DNA of 64,000 nucleotides. Origin: Enchytraeus crypticus (taxonomy: Eukaryota; Annelida; Clitellata; Enchytraeida; Enchytraeidae). Under the pieces are notes generated by a model. That model searched no databases. It saw only the letters and a list, made by a program, of their open reading frames with translations, and was not told where the DNA came from. The stretch covers positions 2,085,001-2,149,000 of the forward strand of contig CAJHZI010000203.1 in the NCBI GenBank assembly GCA_905160935.1. Direction: 5' to 3'. Shown one piece after another: positions 26,240 through 33,619 of this stretch (position 1 is the stretch's first letter; each line of letters opens with the position of its first letter). Both the position numbers and the translations under genes were made by a program.

Positions 26240-29200
26240 CTGATTGAGCACACCTATGATCATCTAGTTAACTCATCTGTTGCTGCACTGCGCTGTCTAT
26301 TGAGTGATTGATAGATTGATTGATCGATTGATTGAGCACACCTATGATCATCTAGTTGACTCATTTTTTGCTGCACGGCACTGTCTATTGAGTGATTGAT
26401 TTATTGATTGATTGATCGATTGATTGAGCACACCTATGATCATCTAGTTGACTCATCTGTTGTTGCACAGCACTATCTATCCTCGACTTCCTGTACTCAG
26501 CGTCAGTGAGGAACCCAGCGAAGCCCCGTCCAATCTGTCGCTTGTTACCTATCACCCCGTCAAGCGTCGAGTCAGAGATCCTGCGCATGGCGGCGAATGG
26601 GTGCATGTCGTCCTCGTAGCACTCCCCCTCGTGGTCCCGGGAGAGAGGGGTGTCAGGGGTGGCAGGAGGGGGAGGCTGGCGCCCTACTTGCCAGCCACGC
26701 TTTATTGGTCTAAACGAAATATTGTCAGAAAATCTGTTGAGAAATTTTATACTTTTAACATTTGATTATAACAGCTTCACCATTAAAGTTTACGTTACAT
26801 ATTCAAACAGCATCCAGTTAAAGAACAATATTCAATATTCAATATATTCACAATATTCAATATATTCACAATATTCAATAAACGATAGTAAAATGCCAGT
26901 AAGTTAACGGTAAATAAATGCTGAAGATAATTGGAAAAATGTCCTTTTGACTGCATTATTAATATTATTAACAAATATTTAAATGCCTAAAACATAGACA
27001 TAACAGGGCTGGTCTATTGTATGAACGGGAAGATAATTAGAGGAAGACCAAGACTTGGCAGAGGATAGAAAATTATGGATGAGTTATATATCAAGAATCA
27101 TGAATTTTTCCGACCCTAGTTAAACTGGGATTCAGGGGAGGATGAAGATGGTGATGTAAGACTATATGATAAACCTGCTACAAGGTAGTAAACTTCGAGA
27201 GAGAGAGAGATAGAGAAAGAGAGAGAGAAATAGAGAAATCCGGTAACATATCGGATAGCTATCAGATTAGCGGATAAGATAATAGTCTAGATAAGATAAT
27301 AGTCTAGGCTGTGTCATTAAGATAGTTACATCCATGTATAATATCAGATACTGGATTAAGATGGTATCGACGTTACAAAGATTTCTATAAGTACGGTATT
27401 ATATGATCGTGTGAACGTATTACCTGTATATAAATGTATACCTGTATAAAAATCAGTGTCTACTTTCATGGTTATATGTGCGTGACTGCATATCTTCATT
27501 AGAAGCTCAGGCAATGTTCGTTGAGTTGTTACTTTTACGTTCATTCTTATATTTAATTAAGTTCATTATCCTTTACAGATTCATCATACACGGTTAGTGT
27601 TCATTCAGTTGATGAAACCAAAATAATAGACATATTTCTCACAGACGAGACATTATAGATGTCGCGCGCCAAGACTTTCAATTTGAAACTATTTTCAACA
27701 AATAACGTCATGTCAGCAGATTTAAGACTGCCATCATAGGTCTTTAGTTTAGAATGCGCCACTAGCGGGTCGGAAAGTTGTCGAAGTGTGGATCAGTACG
27801 TACATGGTTCAAACTCAGTTTTCGGCCCGTCTCAGACATTCATTCGCACCACAAAACTGACAGAGAAAGCGGTTTGAACTCTTTAGTTTGAAATTTTTTA
27901 CCTAAGCTTCAGAACAAACCTTTCTGTGATACTAGGACCCATTGGTAACACTGGAGAGCTTTCAGAGATGGTAATGGGAATGTCGACGAGATTTGTGGCT
28001 CCACCTGACGTCAGATCTCTGCCGTTGCCTAGCACCCGTTGCCTAGGGTTACAGGCGAGTGGTGGTCGTTGGTAGGGGATTGGACTGGTGGGGGTGGGGT
28101 CGTCGTAGAACACGTCGTCCAGGTTAGACTCCTGGGACTGAAAGACTGAGGAGAAAGCTGAGAGAGGTGGCGTGCCTGGAACCTGTATCAATACAACACT
28201 AAACACTGGGTGCCTGGAACCTGTATCAATACAACACTAAACACTGGATGCCTGGAACCTGTATCAATACAACACTAAACACTGGATGCCTGGAACCTGT
28301 ATCAATACAACACTAAACACTGGGTGCCTGGAACCTGTATCAATACAACACTAAACACTGGGTGCCTGGAACCTGTATCAATACAACACTAAACACTGGG
28401 TGCCTGGAACCTGTATCAATACAACACTAAACACTAGGCGGCCACTCAACAGTTATCATAAAATGCCATTGCAGATCACCATGCTCATTTTGCTAGTAGC
28501 CAGAAGATTTTCAATTCAAAAAAAGGTTTAATTTTATGCATGACACAGAAATATGGGTACAATTAAACATAGATTTAGACATACCTCTAGTCTCATCTGC
28601 ATGGGTGTGACACTGCGACTATGAGGCAATGGAGTCTTTCTCTCAACCCTACTCGGCGTCTAAACACATCAATATAAACCCATTAGCCTGACAACACCTA
28701 GATCTTCTCACCATATCTGCGTCCGCTGCTCCTATGATATTATTTCTTATTATTGCTTTAAGATAAGAATCATGGAGTTTTCTCTCTCCCTCTTTCAAGA
28801 ACTCAATCAAATGTCAGTTTAAAGGTTCATATTCTTACTCAAAGTGCTCAGTGCTTCAAATTGCTGTTGAATATAAACGTGGTACGCCTTAGCTTCCTCA
28901 GTTCCTGTTTAGTCGCCGCTTACAACACATGACGATTAAGATTATTTTATTCTTTAACAAGCAGATGCCTTAGAAAAGACAAAAGGTTTTTTTACACAAA
29001 CAGTTATTAATTTAATCAACAAAAAAATTTCATGCTCTCACTCGGTGAAAACAAATGAACGATCCCATGTAAAAATTCCTATTTGCTTTTCATATTTCTA
29101 AAGAAAATTCTCAATATAGATAATTATTGTTCCTCTATAAGCAAATTAATTCGGGAATTTAGGCACTACTACACAACGTTTCAGCGTTTTTATCAAAATT

Positions 29201-32036
29201 TCTTACATTATTATTGATACTCTAATTTCAAGGCTTTTAAATTTTCTACTATAAAATAGTCTTCAGCTTAAAAACGTTTTATCACTGAACTGAGAGGGCA
29301 GCTTAGAAATGAAAGGGCTTACGATTAAATATATTAACAACTCAGAATACGATAAAAATCTAAGTCACGTTTTTTAGAGTCTATTTCGGTATCACCAAGG
29401 ATACTGTCAGGGACGGTCCGGCTGGGATTCGAAGCGATGGCCTACTGCCTCTCAGACAAGAGTGCTATCCATTCAGCCAGTCAACAGAACAAGATGCAGA
29501 TACATCAGTACAGATCATTCACCCAAATCAATCTGCAAAAGAAATGTGCTGAGGAGATGTAGGGTCCTAAACGAAAGCCGGTCCGGTGATCGAAAATGGT
29601 AGATCGAGTAAATCTACCGTGGGAAAAGGACAGTCTTAAGCATACTACAGAAAGTTGAAAGTGAAGAACAAGAGCCAAGATAAATAGGTAAAGAGTTCCA
29701 GATTGTGGGTGCTGCATAAAAAATGAACGTCTGCCCAATGATTGCGAAATTTGGAAGAGAGAGAAGATTGGCATCTGTGGAACGAAGTGTACGTTAGGGA
29801 CAATAGGGAAGAAGAATTTCAGATAAGTAAGAAGGCTTGCCAAATCGCAGAGTTTTGAAAGTTAGTAGTGCTATTTTATATTTTATGCGATTATTACAAA
29901 GTTTAAGAACAACAAATAGTAGATGTAAATAATTATAATATAAGTGATAATAAATATAAATATAAAAATAATTCAAAGAGAAGCACAGAAGTCGTACTTC
30001 AAAGCAAGAATTAAGTTCAGCAAATACCAATCTGTGCCTACTCCACGATTTAAAACACTATTAAAGGTTAAACTTCAAAATATATTTTCAGTAAATAGGA
30101 GCATTAGCAAACTGGAAGCATGAATATGTACAGTAAATCTATATTAGGCAAAATACCAGAGAGAGCAAGAGAGAGTCAGAGAGAGACAGAGAGAGAGAGA
30201 CAGAGAGACAGGGAGAGAGAGTTAGAGACGGAGAGAGAGAGAGAGAGAGTGAGAGAGTGAGAGAAAGATAGAGAATAGATACTTTAGAGTTTAACTAGAT
30301 ATTTACAATGAGATGTTTAGCCCCGCCTACTATCATCCTAAATACAGTTTCTCGCTCTTGTTTCCATGGCAAATGTTGCCTAGCAGATCTCCTGCTGCTG
30401 GCCACTGAGACACCTGACACCTGCCGACTAGTGAATGGTCTGACAACAACAACAATCAATCAATCAATAGATCAATCAAATAAATTTACTAATCAATCTA
30501 TCTATCAGTCAAGCAAGCAATAAATAAATAGATATATCAATTAATTCAACACTGTCAGAACAATGGATCAATTTACTAATTTAATTCAATTTATTTAATG
30601 GATCATTTAAAAACTTCATCGGTCAATTGGTCAATTCATAGCACTTGTGTATAGAATCATTAACACTAAAGCAAAATAGTGAGGGCTATGTAGCATAATC
30701 AGGAGCAAGTTAATTTTGCTACTTAGCAAAAATAGTTAAAAGCATACAAGTGATTTGAAAATAAAAAGCAAAAGAATATTGTTTAAATATTAAAAAAGTT
30801 TATCTGCAAAAAATAGAAATTTGTACATGCTGCGGCAGAGTATAAAAAAGATATGTATAAAAATGCCCTGACTTATTGTTACACAAGCTGTCTATGTAGA
30901 ATAAGAATCACAGCAACGGCAAAACAATTGATAAAAAGCTCTTTACATAAATCTTCCCAAAACCTGCAGGATTGTCCATAGTCTAACCTCAGCAACAACA
31001 ACAACAACACTAACCTCTGTCGTTTAGACAGAGGAACATAGACTCTCTTGTCAAGTGCTGCTGGACTGTCCTACTCCAATCAACAGCAACAACGACAACA
31101 ACAACGACAACAACAACAACAACACTTACCTATGTTGTTTAGACAGAGGATCAGAGACTCTCTTAACAACAACAATAACAACAACAACAATACTTACCTA
31201 TGTTGTTTAGCCAATGGGTCATAGACTCTCCTATGCAGCGTTGGGCTACCTCCAAGCCCTACCGCAGCAACGACTGCACTCATTGGTTCAAACACACTGT
31301 CCAGCGTATCAGATCGTGGTGGTGGCGGAGGCTTAAATGTTCCAAACAGCCGATTGGTTCCCAGTGTCCTCTGTGAGCGTAGTTTCCAACGTTCAATATT
31401 TTTGTTCCTGATTTCATCCGTCTGGCTGGCAACTCCGAACCAATCAGCTACATTATGGCGAATTCCTCTAAACAAATTAAATTAATTAATAATAAAATGA
31501 TAACCATCATTATCATCTTCCCTTGAATCTCAGTTTGGCTAGGGTACCCTTACGTGACACGAACAGACCTTCTCTACTCCTCTTTGTGGGTACGGAACTT
31601 TCCATTTATTTTAGAAAATTTTGTAGCTATTTCTGGAGCCTAGGTGCTCACCAACGGAATGCCTTTCTGAATATTCTGGCGGCATTAATGAGAGCAATAA
31701 ATGTTTGACTTAATATTAAGAATTACAAAGAATTATTAGGAATTAATATTATTGACTATTATGTGTCTCGAAGAGAAGTCAATCTTTTCGGATATTGTGC
31801 CTAATATGCTACAGCAAGATTTCGTATTATTAGGCTTGCAGGTTTTTATGACCGATAATTCTTTGAAAAGCCTCAATATAGAGGTACATGTAGCTGCTCA
31901 GGTTAGGACATGGCAAAGACAATGCGCCTAGAATAATATTACTAAGTCAGTGACTTATAATATTTTCATCTACCCAATGGCTCTGCACTGGAGATTGAAA
32001 GAAGAGAGTAAAGAGATTGAAAGATAGAAAGAGATA

Positions 32037-32077
<41 letters not shown>

Positions 32078-33453
32078 GAGAGAGAGAGAATGACAGAGCA
32101 GATAGAGAAGTAACAGATATTTCTATTTCTGGCTATAAAATGGTATTTAAAATCCAGCATTTCTAAACTTCAACTCCATTTTGGGTATAATTTTTGAAGC
32201 TACATACTTATAATTTGGTATATATACATGTATATACAAAGATATTAGATATTATATTGTCTTGTGACTCATAAAGTAGTACTTAAGCACATTGCAATAC
32301 TTACCGAATAGTGAATAATCCTTTGCTTTGTTTGGTGACAGAACTACTGTCAATATCCTCACTGGAACCATATATCAAGTTAATTGATCTCATTTAAATG
32401 CAAAAATTATTCCAACAATTTGTATTTAATGAAATATTTTTAAATTAAAACTTGTATAACACAGCAATATATATAGCATTTTCACAGCAATTTAATAATT
32501 ATTTATGTGAAATATTTTTTGCTTGGAAAGTTTTTTTTAAAAGATATTGGAGTATATGGCCAAACTAAGACAAATCTCACAGCGTAATCTTGCCCTTCAT
32601 TAATCAAAGCCCCCCACCAACAGCCAGAATTATATTTATTATATTAGTTCTATTTTATTCATCCTTCAAATATAATCCTAGACCTACTGATACGCACAGT
32701 TATCTAAAGATTCAAAGTACCAATGGACCATGCCACTTTACTTCATATTCTTTTGAAACAATTACAAATGGTATACTAAAATTTTTCAGACAATTCCCTG
32801 ACCAGTGAAGAATCCATACATTCACTAGCACTACATACAAACATAATCATGATGTGAAATAATTTAGTTACAACAACTTTACATTACTGGCTGGAGACAC
32901 TGGCAAAGTCGGTAAGATGTTTGACTGCGGAGAAGTATGTGCAAGTTCAAACCCTGGGTTTGCCGTCACTGACATCGCTTTCAAGTGAGGAATCGGACGT
33001 TAATCTTAGCTTTACCAGCTTTTTTACTTTTCACTTTCATTATCACACAACTCTGTAACTGAATCATTATACGTTTAGTAGTCAAATATCTATACCACTT
33101 TTGAATGGCCGAGATTTTGCTCATTGATACTCCTTTGCCTGGAAATCGAATGCATGTAATATTGAAGTCACCTCTAGATGTGTAACATTCCTACAACATT
33201 CCTTTGCTATTTTGAAAGGAACTTTACATTACTATCTGAATAATTCTTACTTGATAGAATTGTCTGCAGATAGCCGTCTCCTAGGTCCCCGACCTCTCAG
33301 ATTATTAGCCCCATGCTCTGGCATGAGAAGAGGGCGTAGAACATGGGGTGGGGCGGTGAGAGGGGCAACAGGTTTATTAGAGGACGGAGCTTTTGCTTGC
33401 TCTGTGGGATCCTCAATTTCTTCTAATTCTATATCTTCTGTCATGATTTGCAT
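13351..33453 (-). CDS. RHBDF (iRhom): iRhom (inactive rhomboid, RHBDF1/2-like), complete 16-exon coding region
   Basis: Joined exons (each listed separately) give 2640 nt, 879 residues plus stop, with every splice phase matching. Vertebrate iRhoms are about 855 residues. Order: cytoplasmic N-terminus 1 to about 425 with the conserved [12 protein letters not shown] block; TM1 about 431-454 after PFFTYW; cysteine-rich luminal iRhom homology domain about 455-665 ([54 protein letters not shown]); rhomboid core from [21 protein letters not shown] at 736-739; DNYAH with His790. Known for the family: iRhoms are ER/Golgi/surface pseudoproteases that bind ADAM17 and control its transport, and handle EGF-family clients. 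The proline of GPSG marks an iRhom rather than an active rhomboid. Introns range from about 0.2 to 3.4 kb and hold many retroposons. Very sure of identity; exons 4 and 5 are the least certain. Confidence 0.95.
13791..14002. repeat. (AT)n / ATACATGT microsatellite in last iRhom intron
   Basis: Begins at the exon 16 acceptor (TATCTATAG|). Alternating TA with TACATGTATA islands explains the Tyr/Ile-only open frames on both strands. Confidence 0.95.
14766..15120 (-). repeat. 59-bp array copying the exon 15 3' end and donor, 6 copies
   Basis: TCTAGAC recurs at 59-bp steps (14825, 14884, 14943, 15002, 15061). On the minus strand each unit contains CAGCGCCATCTTCCTGCCTT, then ACCATGTCGAG|GTGTGTTG, i.e. 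the last codons of exon 15 with its 5' splice site, then (TTG)n and TCTAG. The genuine exon is the first unit in transcription order. Confidence 0.95.
15090..15243 (-). CDS. RHBDF (iRhom): iRhom coding exon 15
   Basis: A 154-nt exon encoding [20 protein letters not shown] and, later, [17 protein letters not shown]. These are rhomboid-core helices with the family LEKLAG motif. Acceptor TTTCCAG, donor GAG|GTGTGT. About 36 nt of its 3' end and the donor are repeated in a 59-bp array downstream. Confidence 0.95.
15380..15520 (-). mobile_element. Diverged retroposon fragment (E4-like)
   Basis: CACGTCACTGCTTAGTTGCC and TCTTATAGCACGAGAG match the proximal E4 segment; the tail is not visible. Confidence 0.4.
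15901..16001 (-). CDS. RHBDF (iRhom): iRhom coding exon 14
   Basis: A 101-nt exon encoding [17 protein letters not shown] then [16 protein letters not shown] and two bases of Gly, equivalent to the CGLLPFLNPEVPDQFYRL entry into the rhomboid core. Acceptor CGCTTAG, donor GG|GTGAAT. Confidence 0.94.
16010..16115. repeat. (TCAA)n microsatellite
   Basis: Runs of AATCAATCAATC just upstream of the exon 14 acceptor; on the minus strand this gives a GATT-rich tract. Confidence 0.9.
16240..16473 (-). repeat. 36-bp array copying the exon 13 donor, 7 copies
   Basis: CCTGAG or its variant recurs at 16240, 16276, 16312, 16351, 16387, 16423 and 16459. On the minus strand every unit reads CTCTCTGTTCTCAG|GTTAAT or a near variant: a pyrimidine tract, CAG and GT. 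The copy at 16459 is the genuine exon 13 end. Confidence 0.95.
16460..16639 (-). CDS. RHBDF (iRhom): iRhom coding exon 13
   Basis: A 180-nt, phase 0-0 exon with [26 protein letters not shown] and [15 protein letters not shown], all family landmarks of the luminal domain. Acceptor GTTGTAG, donor CAG|GTTAAT. The last 14 nt and donor seed a 36-bp array in the next intron. Confidence 0.95.
16685..16815 (-). mobile_element. tRNA-like SINE S1, reversed
   Basis: Reads TAACGTCAGTTTCCTCACAA, GCGATGTCAGTGACGGGTGA, GGGATTTGAACACC, then TCGAGTATCTTACC. It lies in the iRhom intron between exons 12 and 13. Confidence 0.8.
17023..17368. repeat. Fold-back inverted repeat of a retroelement 3' end
   Basis: The left arm 17023-17161 (TGACCTCGAGTAGCCGG...CCCCGGGCTCTTTACACC) and right arm 17238-17368 (GGGTGTAAAGAACCCGAGG...CCGGCTACTCGAGGTCA) are imperfect reverse complements around a 76-bp AT-rich spacer. 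The short core AACCCCGGG-CTTTACACC recurs at 42838-42868. Confidence 0.8.
17355..17672 (-). pseudogene. Retrotransposon polyprotein C-terminal fragment
   Basis: A 98-residue open frame ends with [38 protein letters not shown] and a shifted tail. This Gly-Pro...TGD-R pattern is the common C-terminus of many invertebrate retroelement polyproteins; the clade is uncertain. The right arm of the neighbouring fold-back is its 3' flank. Confidence 0.55.
18015..18172 (+). mobile_element. tRNA-like SINE S1, forward
   Basis: TGGCGATGTCGGTAAGATAT and GGGGTTCAAACCCTGGGCTC serve as A- and B-box-like parts; then TCGTTTTCGAATGAGGAAAC and TTAAAATTCGCTTTACC. Inside an iRhom intron. Confidence 0.8.
18190..18540 (-). 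pseudogene. LINE L3 C-terminal coding remnant
   Basis: The minus-strand frame contains [20 protein letters not shown] and [18 protein letters not shown], the end of an endonuclease-reverse transcriptase LINE. The same family's (GA)n-tailed 3' end is at 17980-18025. Confidence 0.65.
18825..18888 (-). CDS. RHBDF (iRhom): iRhom coding exon 12
   Basis: A 64-nt exon encoding [20 protein letters not shown] plus Pro, matching the CEEPAS...WPDDITKWP block. Acceptor GTGCACAG, donor CCT|GTGAGT. It restores phase between exons 11 and 13. Confidence 0.93.
18960..19155 (-). mobile_element. (GAA)n-tailed retroposon E4, reversed
   Basis: TTCTTCTTCTTCAGTGCACT then GCCAAGTGGCAG and GCTCCATAAGAGCACTCC. Very close to 13090-13290; in the iRhom intron between exons 11 and 12. 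Confidence 0.75.
19207..19353 (-). mobile_element. tRNA-like SINE S1, reversed
   Basis: A full S1 copy: AAGGTTAACGTCAGTTTCCT, CGATGTCAGTGACGGGCGTG, GACCGCGG complement and GTCTTACCGACTTCGCCACT. Confidence 0.82.
19548..19680 (+). mobile_element. tRNA-like SINE S1, forward
   Basis: CAGTGGCGATGTCGGTAAGA, ACTCGACCGCGGATCACTAT and GTCACTGACATTGCATTCGA; opposite orientation to the copy 200 bp away. Confidence 0.82.
19740..20101 (-). repeat. Diverged duplications of the exon 11 donor region
   Basis: On the minus strand GGTACTGGACTTCTCC...ACTACCATTACTGTTG after exon 11 recurs as TAG|GTACTGGGCTGCTTC...CTACATTACTTT (19945-20021). It recurs once more as GGTACTACATTACTGC (19740-19772). An E5 retroposon (19770-19945, GAT tail) separates copies two and three. 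Confidence 0.7.
20101..20177 (-). CDS. RHBDF (iRhom): iRhom coding exon 11
   Basis: A 77-nt exon encoding [15 protein letters not shown] then [10 protein letters not shown], matching the STLAVWVKW...GSVCHQDPR region of vertebrate iRhoms. Acceptor TTTAATGCAG, donor CG|GTACTG. A LINE ends within a few tens of bases upstream of the acceptor, and the donor region is repeated downstream. Confidence 0.9.
20185..22620 (-). mobile_element. LINE, CR1/L2-like, 5'-truncated, inside iRhom intron
   Basis: On the minus strand: an APE endonuclease end ([26 protein letters not shown]; 22611-22174), a reverse transcriptase ([42 protein letters not shown]; 21940-20948) and the C-terminal thumb region ([26 protein letters not shown]; 20867-20406) running to about 20190. 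Frame breaks between these blocks make it inactive. [12 protein letters not shown] and HWLPV-type motifs fit the CR1/L2/Rex1 group. It is in the same orientation as iRhom, and its 3' end abuts the exon 11 acceptor. Confidence 0.85.
22670..22790 (+). mobile_element. SINE S2, 3' part
   Basis: TCTGAGAGTAAAATCTCGGA, TTCACTGGACTGGCTATACG and AACATGTGGTATTAAAAGTG match the S2 copies at 38590-38770 and 54310-54470. Confidence 0.65.
22815..23100. repeat. 26-bp tandem repeat, about 10 copies
   Basis: The unit GTACAGTATGCATGTAAATA-CACACA recurs at 26-bp steps (22842, 22868, 22894 ...), decaying towards 23100. Confidence 0.9.
23601..23762 (-). CDS. RHBDF (iRhom): iRhom coding exon 10 (IRHD cysteines)
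   Basis: A 162-nt, phase 0-0 exon with [14 protein letters not shown] and [20 protein letters not shown]. These are the hallmark luminal cysteines of the iRhom homology domain. Donor TCG|GTATGT runs into a CTGT microsatellite; a 23-bp-arm hairpin lies about 50 nt upstream of the acceptor. Confidence 0.95.
23813..23864. repeat. Perfect hairpin, 23-bp arms, 6-nt loop
   Basis: Arms 23813-23835 and 23842-23864 are exact reverse complements around CAGTAT. It lies 50-100 nt upstream of the iRhom exon 10 acceptor. Confidence 0.95.
24018..24092 (-). CDS. RHBDF (iRhom): iRhom coding exon 9
   Basis: A 75-nt, phase 0-0 exon encoding [13 protein letters not shown] then [12 protein letters not shown], matching the ENFWIGPSS element of the luminal domain. 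Acceptor ATTGCAG, donor CAG|GTTTGT. Confidence 0.9.
24681..24792 (-). CDS. RHBDF (iRhom): iRhom coding exon 8 (TM1)
   Basis: A 112-nt exon encoding [18 protein letters not shown] and [15 protein letters not shown], the first membrane helix and start of the luminal loop. It is clearly homologous to the FFTYWLTFVH...GIAPVGF segment of iRhoms. Acceptor ACAACAG, donor CAG|GTTGAT. Confidence 0.94.
25068..25205 (-). mobile_element. tRNA-like SINE S1, reversed, rearranged
   Basis: GATATCAATGACGGCGAGCC, AGGATTTGAACCCGCGCAT, then ATATCTTACAG and AGCCAGTGGCGATGAC. A partial copy also sits at 24512-24560. Confidence 0.65.
25313..25490 (-). mobile_element. E5 retroposon, reversed, two pieces
   Basis: TCATCATCATCATCTTCCCT then AAATCCCAGTTTAACAGGGT; the start recurs at 25452. 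Confidence 0.65.
26040..26108 (+). mobile_element. LINE L3 3' end with (GA)n tail
   Basis: TATATACTATGGACCTGCCA then GTAGTCAGTGCACTAAGAGA followed by GAGAGA. Forward orientation, unlike most copies. Confidence 0.7.
26157..26480 (-). repeat. 88-92-bp array copying exon 7 3' end and donor
   Basis: CCTATGATCATCTAG recurs at 26161, 26253, 26341 and 26433. On the minus strand each copy reads CAGTGCCGTGCAGCAA...CTAGATGATCATAG|GTGTGC (GTTTGG in the oldest), i.e. the last approximately 45 nt of exon 7 with its donor. (GATT)n tracts separate the copies. Confidence 0.93.
26434..26709 (-). CDS. RHBDF (iRhom): iRhom coding exon 7
   Basis: A 276-nt exon beginning [18 protein letters not shown] and ending [16 protein letters not shown] plus two bases of Arg. 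The end matches the family block ([20 protein letters not shown] in vertebrates) that leads into TM1. Its terminal segment and donor are duplicated three times downstream (26157-26434). Confidence 0.93.
27060..27160 (+). mobile_element. E5 retroposon / LINE tail fragment
   Basis: GGAAGACCAAGACTTGGCAG (an R-G-R-P-R-type LINE end) then CCGACCCTAGTTAAACTGGG and a GAT-type tail. Confidence 0.5.
27920..28182 (-). CDS. RHBDF (iRhom): iRhom coding exon 6
   Basis: A 263-nt exon with [19 protein letters not shown], matching the PDDVFESP segment of vertebrate iRhoms. The rest is a disordered Pro/Ser region. It ends in phase 2 before AG|GTTTGT. The acceptor and the first ten exon bases are also the unit of a 38-bp tandem array just upstream (28172-28437). 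Confidence 0.88.
28172..28437 (-). repeat. 38-bp array copying the exon 6 acceptor, 7 copies
   Basis: GTGCCTGGAACCTGTATCAA recurs at 38-bp steps from 28172 to 28400. On the minus strand each unit contains TTGTATTGATACAG|GTTCCA, the 3' splice site and first bases of exon 6. The last copy in transcription order is the genuine one. Confidence 0.95.
28585..28659 (-). CDS. RHBDF (iRhom): iRhom coding exon 5
   Basis: A 75-nt, phase 0-0 exon between GTTTAG and GTATGT. It encodes a basic Ser/Pro-rich stretch ([20 protein letters not shown]). The other two frames contain stops. No strong family match; placement rests on phase and splice signals. Confidence 0.72.
29390..29492 (-). mobile_element. tRNA-like SINE variant, reversed
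   Basis: CTGTCAGGGACGGTCCGGCT, GGGATTCGAAGCGATGGCCT, then GCTATCCATTCAGCC, a tRNA-like B box and A box in reverse. A related copy is at 48110-48235. Confidence 0.55.
29505..29900 (-). pseudogene. Second copy of the CR1/L2-like LINE 3' end
   Basis: The minus-strand frame [20 protein letters not shown] and following residues match the C-terminus of the LINE at 20185-22620. 5'-truncated; in the iRhom intron between exons 4 and 5. Confidence 0.8.
30165..30262. repeat. (GA)n microsatellite
   Basis: Imperfect AGAGAG run about 45 nt downstream (in gene direction) of exon 4. Confidence 0.9.
30307..30439 (-). CDS. RHBDF (iRhom): iRhom coding exon 4
   Basis: A 133-nt exon placed by phase (1 nt, then 44 codons) and by weak but ordered similarity to the RS...LP....RE(S/T)V..M segment of vertebrate iRhom N-termini. 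Here it reads [19 protein letters not shown]. The acceptor is TTGTTGTCAG; the donor ATT|GTAAAT is weaker. Without this exon, exon 3 (phase 2) cannot join exon 5 (phase 0) without a stop. Confidence 0.75.
31009..31198 (-). repeat. Two extra copies of the exon 3 end and donor, possible microexons
   Basis: After exon 3 ends at 31198 (CAACATAG|GTAAGT), the minus strand repeats GTCTCTGATCCTCTGTCTAA with CAACATAG|GTAAGT (ending at 31130), and GTCTATGTTCCTCTGTCTAA with CGACAGAG|GTTAGT (ending at 31015). (TTG)n tracts lie between. If each is preceded by AAGAG| as acceptor, exons of 30 nt (31130-31159 and 31015-31044) would insert about ten residues in frame ([20 protein letters not shown]). Confidence 0.85.
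31198..31467 (-). CDS. RHBDF (iRhom): iRhom coding exon 3 (WFGV block)
   Basis: A 270-nt exon from GTTTAG to a strong AG|GTAAGT donor. It encodes [18 protein letters not shown], the most conserved cytoplasmic block of iRhoms, and near its end [11 protein letters not shown], matching the family's DPLARGR segment. A PPPPP run lies between. The 3' end and donor are repeated twice in the following intron (see 31009-31198). Confidence 0.92.
31500..31660 (-). mobile_element. E5 retroposon, reversed
   Basis: TTATCATCTTCCCTTGAATC then TCAGTTTGGCTAGGGTACCC and TTTCTGGAGCCTAGGTGCTC. Confidence 0.65.
32040..32100. repeat. (GA)n microsatellite
   Basis: GAGAGAGA run in the intron between exons 2 and 3. 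Confidence 0.9.
32305..32361 (-). CDS. RHBDF (iRhom): iRhom coding exon 2
   Basis: A 57-nt exon between TTCCAG and GTAAGT. It starts with the last base of an Asn codon, encodes [18 protein letters not shown] and ends with two bases of Arg. The serine-rich TIR-type sequence before GIRHN corresponds to the segment before the WFGV block in vertebrate iRhoms. Confidence 0.82.
32880..33035 (+). mobile_element. tRNA-like SINE S1, forward
   Basis: CTGGCAAAGTCGGTAAGATG, GCAAGTTCAAACCCTGGGTT, GACATCGCTTTCAAGTGAGG, then TTAATCTTAGCTTTACCAGC. A good full copy. Confidence 0.82.
33251..33453 (-). CDS. RHBDF (iRhom): iRhom coding exon 1 (start codon)
   Basis: It begins [15 protein letters not shown], an acidic N-terminus. 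ATG at 33453 is chosen; a second in-frame ATG at 33444 is equally possible. A pyrimidine-rich stretch ending in TTTTAG lies just upstream, so the exon may continue from a spliced 5' UTR. It ends in phase 2 (AA) before [15 protein letters not shown] near the end is a basophilic-kinase-type site (R-x-x-S), a setting where iRhom N-termini are known to be phosphorylated; use here is inference. Confidence 0.8.
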
Positions 33454-33619
33454 TAAGATGAAACTAAAACATGATCAGGTTATATATCGCCTGAAAATCT
33501 GTGTCGATTCTATCAAAAATAGAGAATACTTCATGAAAAAAATAGACACATTCAAATACTTCAAGGTAATTACGTGTTTTATGAAAATGCATCTAACTGA
33601 AAATAATGAATACTGTGTG

